Source of the DNA: Verrucomicrobiota bacterium
GTDB taxonomy: Bacteria > Verrucomicrobiota > Verrucomicrobiia > Limisphaerales > UBA1096
Reading direction: 5' to 3'
DNA: 39,607 nucleotides
NCBI GenBank assembly: GCA_030749225.1
Contig: JASMKO010000080.1
Coordinates: 1-39,607 of the forward strand
Positions 33,315-39,607 of the stretch are shown here, one piece after another (the first letter of the stretch is position 1; each line of letters starts with the position of its first letter). The position numbers were made by a program, and so were the translations under genes. The notes below the pieces were generated by a model. The model had not been told where the DNA came from, made no database searches, and saw only the letters and a list, made by a program, of their open reading frames with translations.

Positions 33315-35646
33315 ATTGAAAACATTGAGAGCACTTTGCGTCATCGCATGGGTGGGATTGGCCGTTTCAGTTTCTTCATCGGAGAGGCCGCCCGTGGCGT
33401 TTCTGGGGAAGTATTGTCTCGATTGCCACGACTCGGATACGGCGAAGGGTGAGTTGAATCTGGAGCGCCTTTTGAGCGGGGAGGTTATCCAACACGCTGC
33501 GGAATGGGAGACGGTCATCCGGCGGTTGTCGGCTCGGCAGATGCCGCCGTCCAGGCGCAAGCGCAGGCCAAGTGAGTCGGAGTATGCAGTTGCGGTGTCG
33601 CGCCTGGCCAAGCCACTGGATCGCTTGGCCAGGCGCGAACCAAACCCCGGGCGCGTACCCACGTTTCGGCGATTGACCCGAACGGAATATCAAAACGCCA
33701 TCCGCGATTTACTGGGCGTGCAAATTGACGCCACGCAGTTGCTACCCAAGGACGAGGAGAGTCACGGCTTCGACAATATCACCGTCGGTTCTCTCTCGCC
33801 GAGCCTGCTCGATCGTTTCCTTACGGCGGCGCAAAAGATCAGTTGGTTGGCTTTCGGTACGCCGGTTGGTCGCCCGGACGGGTTTACGTTCCGGTTGCCG
33901 GCGGATTTCACGCAGGAGAAGCATGTTGCGGGACTGCCGGTTGGCACGCGCGGCGGGATGCTCTTGCCGTACATGTTTCCCCGCGATGGCGAATACGAAA
34001 TACAAGTGCGCTTGGCCCGTGATCGGAACGAACATGTGGAGGGGTTGAGGGGGACGCACAAGATGGACCTGCTGATGGATCGGGCACTGCTCAAGCAGTT
34101 TACCGTCACACGCCCAAAGAGCGGCAATCACGACAATGTGGACAAGCACTTGGTTTTGCGGCAGTTCGTCAAGGCCGGTGTGCGCAATGTCGGCGTGACT
34201 TTCCCGGCCCGGTCTGTGTCGCTGTTGGAAACCAAGCGACAGCCGACCGAGGCCCGCTTTAATGTGTTTCGGCATCCGCGGCAATCCCCAGCGGTTTATC
34301 AAGTGTCGATCACCGGCCCGTTTGGGAAAGGGCAGGCGGGTTTGACGCCGAGTCGTAAAAAGATCTTTTTCGTCCAGCCAAGTCATCCAAAAAAAGCGGA
34401 TGCCGTCGCCGAGGACATTCTGAACAGGTTGATGAAGTTGGCCTATCGCCGAGAGGTGACGGAGGACGACCTAGCCTCGGTGATGCGGTTTTACCTTGAT
34501 GCGGCGGAGCAGGGCGGTTTTGAGGTAGGCATCGCCGCTGGTGTGGAGGCGATCCTCGTGAATCCCTCGTTTCTATTTCGTGTCGAGAAACCCCCGGCCG
34601 ACCCGGAGGGCAAGGCGTATCGCATCAGTGAAGTCGACTTGGCAAGTCGCCTTTCGTTTTTTCTGTGGAGCAGTTTGCCGGATGAGGAGTTACTCGACCT
34701 GGCGATCGCCGGGCGGCTGCAACAACCCGGCGTGCTGGAAAAGCAGGTGCAGCGACTGCTTGCCGATCAGAGGGCTGATAGCTTGGTCACCAACTTCGCG
34801 AGTCAATGGCTGCACCTGCGCAATCTGGATGCGATCACACCAGACCTGCGGCTGTTCCCGGATTTTGACGAAAACCTTCGACGGGCGTTTCGTCGTGAGA
34901 CGGAGCTTTTTTTTGAGAGCATCCTGCACGAGGACCTGAGCGCGCTGGAGTTGCTGAATGCTAACTACACGTTTCTGAATGAGCGCTTGGCCAAGCACTA
35001 TGGTGTTCCCCATGTGTTCGGCTCGAGGTTTAGGCGCGTGGTATTGAAGCCGGACAATCAACGTGGTGGCCTGCTTCGGCACGGCAGTATTTTATCAGTC
35101 ACCTCCTACGCCACGCGCACTTCGCCGGTTATTCGCGGTCACTGGGTGCTCGAAAACTTTTTGGGCACACCGTCTGCGCCGCCGCCGTCTGACGTGCCGG
35201 TGCTTAAGGAGAACAAGGTTGAGGCCGATCTGCCGATGCGCGAGCGTTTGGCCAAGCACCGGGAGAACGCCGCCTGCGCCAGTTGTCATGACAGGATAGA
35301 TCCGGTCGGATTTGCCCTCGAGAATTTCGATGCGATCGGCCGCTGGCGTGAGTTTGAACACGGCGCACGAATCGATGCCTCCGGCGGTCTGCCTGATGGG
35401 GCCAAGTTCGATGGCGTGGCGGAACTCGAGCAGGGTTTGCTGAATCGCCCGGAGTTGTTTGTCCGCACTTTGACCGAGAAGCTGATGACGTTCGCGCTTG
35501 GCCGTGGGGTGGAATCGATTGACGCGCCGGCAATCCGGCAGATCGTGGCTGATGCGCGGGCGGACGATTTTCGGTTGTCCTCTCTCCTTTTGGGGATTAC
35601 AAAGAGCATTCCGTTTCGGATGAAAGCAGGCGTCGAACAGCCATGA
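33286..35646 (+). CDS. DUF1592/DUF1588-type cytochrome-like protein
   Basis: A 786-aa exported protein common in Planctomycetes and Verrucomicrobia. Visible: a heme-like CLDCH (Cys44-His48) in a cytochrome-type N-terminus; then a DUF1587-like block (RLTRTEYQNAIRDLLG), DUF1592 (SRLSFFLWSSLPDEELLDLA), DUF1588 with a second CASCH (CASCHDRIDPVGFALENFD), and DUF1585 at the C-terminus (EKLMTFALGRGVES). The ATG at 33286 overlaps the upstream gene by 29 bases; TTG 33316 would remove the overlap and still give a signal peptide. It overlaps the next gene by four bases. The pair with the DUF1552 protein is the usual genomic arrangement; its role in oxidation is unknown. Confidence 0.9.
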   Translation: MVVGLPFGNRLKTLRALCVIAWVGLAVSVSSSERPPVAFLGKYCLDCHDSDTAKGELNLERLLSGEVIQHAAEWETVIRRLSARQMPPSRRKRRPSESEYAVAVSRLAKPLDRLARREPNPGRVPTFRRLTRTEYQNAIRDLLGVQIDATQLLPKDEESHGFDNITVGSLSPSLLDRFLTAAQKISWLAFGTPVGRPDGFTFRLPADFTQEKHVAGLPVGTRGGMLLPYMFPRDGEYEIQVRLARDRNEHVEGLRGTHKMDLLMDRALLKQFTVTRPKSGNHDNVDKHLVLRQFVKAGVRNVGVTFPARSVSLLETKRQPTEARFNVFRHPRQSPAVYQVSITGPFGKGQAGLTPSRKKIFFVQPSHPKKADAVAEDILNRLMKLAYRREVTEDDLASVMRFYLDAAEQGGFEVGIAAGVEAILVNPSFLFRVEKPPADPEGKAYRISEVDLASRLSFFLWSSLPDEELLDLAIAGRLQQPGVLEKQVQRLLADQRADSLVTNFASQWLHLRNLDAITPDLRLFPDFDENLRRAFRRETELFFESILHEDLSALELLNANYTFLNERLAKHYGVPHVFGSRFRRVVLKPDNQRGGLLRHGSILSVTSYATRTSPVIRGHWVLENFLGTPSAPPPSDVPVLKENKVEADLPMRERLAKHRENAACASCHDRIDPVGFALENFDAIGRWREFEHGARIDASGGLPDGAKFDGVAELEQGLLNRPELFVRTLTEKLMTFALGRGVESIDAPAIRQIVADARADDFRLSSLLLGITKSIPFRMKAGVEQP

Positions 35647-36989
35647 ATTTCATCACTAAAAAATCAATTTCGCGGCGAACCCTGCTGAAGGGGGTGGGCG
35701 CCTCCTTCGCGTTGCCGTTGCTGGATGCGATGATGCCGGCGGCGACTGCAGCGACCAGTACATCGGGGCACCGTTTGCAGCGTCTGGGCTATGTGTTCAT
35801 GCCGATGGGGTGTGACCAGTCGCGCTGGACACCGCGCAGTGAGCGTACACTCAACAAGCTTTCGCCAATCCTCGACTCACTCGAGCCGGTGAAGGACAAG
35901 CTGTCGGTGTTCACCAACATGGAGCTGCGACCGGCGTACCCGGGTTCGCATGCGACGTCGAATTCCTCATTCCTAAGCGCGGCCAAGGCCAAGGTGACAG
36001 AGAGCACGGACTACTACCTTGGCACCACGGCAGATCAGGTAGCGGCAAAGCAGATCGGCGGCAGGACACGCCTGCCGTCGCTGGAGTTGGCGATGGACCT
36101 GTTGCAGACAGTCGGCCAGTGTGACAACGGCTACGCCTGTGTCTATCACAACAACCTTTCGTGGTCGTCGCCCACCACGCCGTTGCCGGCTGAGGCGCAT
36201 CCGAGGATCGTTTTCGAGAATCTCTTTGGCGACGGCGGCACCCCTGCGGAGCGTATGGCTGCTCTGCAAAAACGTGCCAGCCTGCTCGACTCGATCACTG
36301 CGGAAATGAAGCGGTTGCAGGTCGGCCTGGGTGCGGCGGACCGGGCGCGCGTCTCGGAGTATCTCGATTCGATCCGGGAGGTGGAGCGCCGCATCGAGCA
36401 GGCTGAGGTCGAGGCGAGGGACAACAAGCTGCCGGATCTCGACCGGCCACTGGGGGTGCCGGCAGCGTACGCGGATCATGCCCGGTTGATGTTCGATCTG
36501 CAGTTGCTCGCCTATCAGGCTGACATCACTCGTATCGTGACATTTCAGATCGCGCGCGAAACTAGCAACCGTTCCTACCCGGAGATCGGCGTGCCGAATC
36601 CGCACCATCCGCTTTCACATCATGGCGACAACCCGGAGAAGGTTGCGCTTATGGCAAAGATCAATACCTTTCATGTTTCGCTGTTCGCCGAGTATCTTGA
36701 GAAGCTCAATAACACGCTGGAGGGCAACGGCTCGCTGCTGGACAACATGTTGATCCTGTATGGTAGCGGCATAGGCAACCCGAACGTCCACGACCATACT
36801 AACCTGCCGATCATACTGGCCGGTGGCGCGGCGGGTGGGCTACGGGGTAACCGTCACATTCGTTATGACAATCCCACGCCATTGGCCAACCTCCACCTCA
36901 CGCTGCTCGACAAGGTGGGCGTGAAGCTCGATAAGTTCGGCGATAGCAACGGCAAGATCGACGGCCTGTTCGACACGCTGGCCATATAG
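35643..36989 (+). CDS. DUF1552 protein with Tat-type leader
   Basis: A 448-aa exported protein. The N-terminus has a twin-arginine motif SRRTLLKG, then a hydrophobic stretch and Ala-rich cleavage region (about 33-40). The rest fits DUF1552, the usual partner of DUF1592 proteins, for example GYVFMPMGCDQSRW early and HHPLSHHGDNPEK late, where a His cluster could bind metal. The start overlaps the DUF1592 stop (ATGA), and the next gene follows after eight bases. The enzymatic role is not known; export by Tat suggests folding with a cofactor in the cytoplasm. Confidence 0.9.
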   Translation: MNFITKKSISRRTLLKGVGASFALPLLDAMMPAATAATSTSGHRLQRLGYVFMPMGCDQSRWTPRSERTLNKLSPILDSLEPVKDKLSVFTNMELRPAYPGSHATSNSSFLSAAKAKVTESTDYYLGTTADQVAAKQIGGRTRLPSLELAMDLLQTVGQCDNGYACVYHNNLSWSSPTTPLPAEAHPRIVFENLFGDGGTPAERMAALQKRASLLDSITAEMKRLQVGLGAADRARVSEYLDSIREVERRIEQAEVEARDNKLPDLDRPLGVPAAYADHARLMFDLQLLAYQADITRIVTFQIARETSNRSYPEIGVPNPHHPLSHHGDNPEKVALMAKINTFHVSLFAEYLEKLNNTLEGNGSLLDNMLILYGSGIGNPNVHDHTNLPIILAGGAAGGLRGNRHIRYDNPTPLANLHLTLLDKVGVKLDKFGDSNGKIDGLFDTLAI

Positions 36990-36997
36990 TTGGAGCC

Positions 36998-38473
36998 ATG
37001 AAGTGCGCACGGGGAATCCTGTTTTTCAGCCTAGCGATCCCGGTCGCGGGATCGACTGGCGAACTTGGGCTTCCTGACGCAGCCGAGGCGCAGGACGCTG
37101 CGCTCGTTCAACATCTTTTCAAAAAAGGGGCTGCCGTTAACGCCACGCAGGTGGACGGCATGACTACGCTGCATTGGGCGGCCTACCACGACGATGCCGA
37201 GTTGGGCTTGCTGTTGTTGAATGATGGCGCGAACGCTTCTTCAAAAAACCGTTACGGCATCACGCCGCTGCATCTGGCCTGTCTCAACGGCAATGCCCAG
37301 TTTATCGGGGCGTTGATTGAGCACGGGGCCGATCCTGACTCATCGATCCCTGGTGGTGAGACCGCGCTCATGACGGCTGCTCGGACCGGCAAGCCTAGGG
37401 CGGTCGAGGTGCTGCTGCATGCCGGCGCGAAGGTCGATGGAAAAGAGCGCAACGGCCAGACTGCCGTGATGTGGGCCGCGGTCGAGGGACACACGCCCGT
37501 TGTCCGTGCATTGGTTGAAGCTGGCGCGGATTTTAATTTGTCTCTGGAACGCTCCGGCTTCACCGCGTTTTACTTTGCCATCCGGGAAGGCCGGACAGAG
37601 GTTGTTAATTATTTGTTATCCAGAGGGGCCGACGTGAACGGGGCCATGCTCCCGGACAGCAACGGGCAGGACTTTCCACGGCGCGGCACTAGTCCGCTTT
37701 TGTTGGCGGTGGAAAACGGACACTACGACCTCGCAGTGGCGTTGCTGGACGCCCGGGCCAACGCACATGACACACGCACTGGTTTCTCTATCCTGCACGC
37801 TTTGACGTGGATTCGGCGGCCGGACATAGGCGAGGGCGCCGCGGGCGATCCCGCGCCGCGGGGGTCGGGTCGGCGTAACAGCCTCCAGTTTGCCCGCAAG
37901 CTGATCCAGCACGGGGCCAAGGTGAACTTCCAACTCGAGCGTGGACGCAAAGCCGGTGGTGCGAGAGTATCTGAAATAGGCGCGACACCTTTGTTCATGG
38001 CGGCCGATCGCGCGGATCTCGCCTATATGAAACTACTCGTCGAGTTGGGGGCGGATCCGCTCCTATCCAACAATGATGGAACCACTCCGCTGATGGTGGC
38101 CGCCGGCATCGGGAGTCAGGCGCCTGAAGAGGAGGCTGGCGACGAAGCTGAGTGTCTTGCGGCGGTCAAATACCTCGTCTCGCTCGGGGCCAAGGTCAAT
38201 ACAGTAGACAAAAACGGTGAGACAGCCATGCACGGAGCCGCCTACAAGAACATCCCGGCAGTAGTACAATATCTCGACAGCGTCGGGCACGACATCGAGG
38301 TCTGGAACACTCTCAATCGAAACAAGCGCACGCCATTGTTGATCGCCGAGGGTTATCGCCCCGGCAACTTCAAGCCGTGTTTTAGGACGGTTGAGGTAAT
38401 CACCAAGGTTATGCTTTCCCACGGCGTCAAGCTCCCTACCGGCCCCAAGCCTAAACACACCAACTATAATTAG
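36998..38473 (+). CDS. Exported ankyrin-repeat protein
   Basis: A 491-aa protein with a short signal-like N-terminus (about 1-18) and at least nine ankyrin repeats. Recognisable units include GMTTLHWAAYHDDAELGLLL, GITPLHLACLNGNAQFIGAL, GETALMTAARTGKPRAVEVL, GQTAVMWAAVEGHTPVVRAL and the late NGETAMHGAAYKN. Longer insertions separate the repeats in the middle (about 215-300). It likely mediates protein-protein contacts in the periplasm. A GGAG stretch precedes the ATG. It closes the co-directional run from 28677, and such proteins are often found behind DUF1592/DUF1552 pairs in this group. Confidence 0.9.
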   Translation: MKCARGILFFSLAIPVAGSTGELGLPDAAEAQDAALVQHLFKKGAAVNATQVDGMTTLHWAAYHDDAELGLLLLNDGANASSKNRYGITPLHLACLNGNAQFIGALIEHGADPDSSIPGGETALMTAARTGKPRAVEVLLHAGAKVDGKERNGQTAVMWAAVEGHTPVVRALVEAGADFNLSLERSGFTAFYFAIREGRTEVVNYLLSRGADVNGAMLPDSNGQDFPRRGTSPLLLAVENGHYDLAVALLDARANAHDTRTGFSILHALTWIRRPDIGEGAAGDPAPRGSGRRNSLQFARKLIQHGAKVNFQLERGRKAGGARVSEIGATPLFMAADRADLAYMKLLVELGADPLLSNNDGTTPLMVAAGIGSQAPEEEAGDEAECLAAVKYLVSLGAKVNTVDKNGETAMHGAAYKNIPAVVQYLDSVGHDIEVWNTLNRNKRTPLLIAEGYRPGNFKPCFRTVEVITKVMLSHGVKLPTGPKPKHTNYN

Positions 38474-38539
38474 CGCCTGGTAAAGCGGGTCAACCCATTG
38501 CTAGTTGCAATCCGTTTTTGAGGTTCTTAGAATCTGTTG

Positions 38540-39283
<744 letters not shown>

Positions 39284-39321
39284 GCGAAGCGCTTGGCCTG
39301 GCGGGAGGGGAAAAGGTGGAT

Positions 39322-39398
39322 TGGCACTCCCGAGAGGATTCGAACCTCTGACCTAGTGTTTAGGAAACACCCGCTCTATCCAACTGAGCTACGGGAGC
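39322..39398 (-). tRNA. tRNA-Arg (anticodon CCU), CCA encoded
   Basis: All four arms can be drawn on the minus strand: a seven-pair acceptor stem (first pair G-U), D-arm GCTC/GAGC, anticodon stem GGTGT/ACACT with loop TTCCTAA (anticodon CCT at 39362-39364), five-base variable region, and T-arm AGAGG-TTCGAAT-CCTCT. The discriminator is G and the CCA tail is genomically encoded (39322-39324). It reads AGG arginine codons. Palindrome copies flank it on both sides. Confidence 0.96.
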
Positions 39399-39413
39399 AC
39401 GGTGGCGACAAGC

Positions 39414-39427
39414 CGCTTGGCCAAGCG
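39414..39427. repeat. Perfect 14-bp palindrome CGCTTGGCCAAGCG, upstream of tRNA
   Basis: An intergenic perfect copy immediately upstream (in tRNA orientation) of tRNA-Arg. A degenerate copy (GCGCTTGGCCTGGCG) lies at 39289-39303 on the other side. Confidence 0.95.
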
Positions 39428-39472
39428 TAGATAGTGGGCTTGGTTCGGTCAAGGTTGGCTAAGTGTGCTGTG

Positions 39473-39607
39473 CTATGGCTGTCTCGCCCGGGCAAATTGT
39501 CGCTTGGCCAAGTTTTCCGGCTTGAGAATGAGTGGGCTGATGGCATCGACGTCCACCCACGGTCCGTTGACGGTTTCTGCAGTCTGCAAGATGCCGGTCC
39601 ACTCGAC
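39473..39607 (-). CDS. C-terminal fragment of a secreted protein
   Basis: Forty-four codons open from the right edge to the stop at 39473-39475. The sequence (WTGILQTAETVNGPWVDVD, then SPLILKPENLAKRQFARAR) looks like the end of the extracellular proteins common in Verrucomicrobia that finish in a 'LQT....GPW....SP......FYRAR' module. The LAK is encoded by a TTGGCCAA copy (39504-39511). The function of the whole protein cannot be seen. Confidence 0.6.
   Translation of the reverse strand, partial: VEWTGILQTAETVNGPWVDVDAISPLILKPENLAKRQFARARQP

Overview
The window looks like a chromosomal segment of a Verrucomicrobiota bacterium, probably an uncultured, sulfatase-rich Pedosphaera/Limisphaera-like lineage. 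This is an inference from gene content: two H-X9-DG type prepilins with the [17 protein letters not shown] signature, sulfatases, a 'PVC-type' heme-binding CxxCH giant protein, a DUF1592/DUF1552 pair, and a MoxR/DUF58/VWA cluster. No transposase, integrase, phage gene or CRISPR array was seen.

Layout. 1-369 (-) is the start of a fatty-acid desaturase that runs off the left edge. 523-7007 holds a sulfatase, a PbfA-like PLP lyase (-), a PqaA-like hydrolase coupled to an EF-hand protein, and an aldehyde dehydrogenase (-). 7153-8067 has a tiny membrane peptide and a prepilin. 8148-14900 is a co-directional run of a 1276-aa heme/propeller/HEAT protein, a sulfatase and a sodium/solute symporter (stop/start overlap between the last two), which would suit desulfation and import of a sulfated substrate. 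14945-17004 is hflK-hflC, followed by an orphan membrane-anchored protein. 18456-28550 (-) is a Bat-type (aerotolerance-like) operon, in order of transcription moxR, DUF58, small membrane protein, two VWA proteins, a TPR-like protein, a terminator, a 1251-aa membrane protein in the place where batD would be expected, and a YegS-type lipid kinase. 28677-38473 (+) is a second carbohydrate-type operon: two tandem paralogous large secreted proteins that resemble heparinase-fold lyases, a DUF1592-type cytochrome, its DUF1552 partner, and an ankyrin protein. 38540-39283 is a second prepilin, then tRNA-Arg(CCU) on the minus strand and the tail of another secreted protein.

The strongest non-gene signal is a highly iterated palindrome. 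The octamer TTGGCCAA occurs about 33 times by hand count (roughly 0.5 expected by base composition), often extended to CGCTTGGCCAAGCG, a 14-mer that is perfect at six places. It lies in genes and between genes alike. Inside genes the perfect 14-mers all read Leu-Gly-Gln-Ala. It behaves like the HIP1 palindrome of cyanobacteria but has a different sequence. Its absence from hflKC and some other genes, and its use as arms of an intergenic hairpin, deserve attention.
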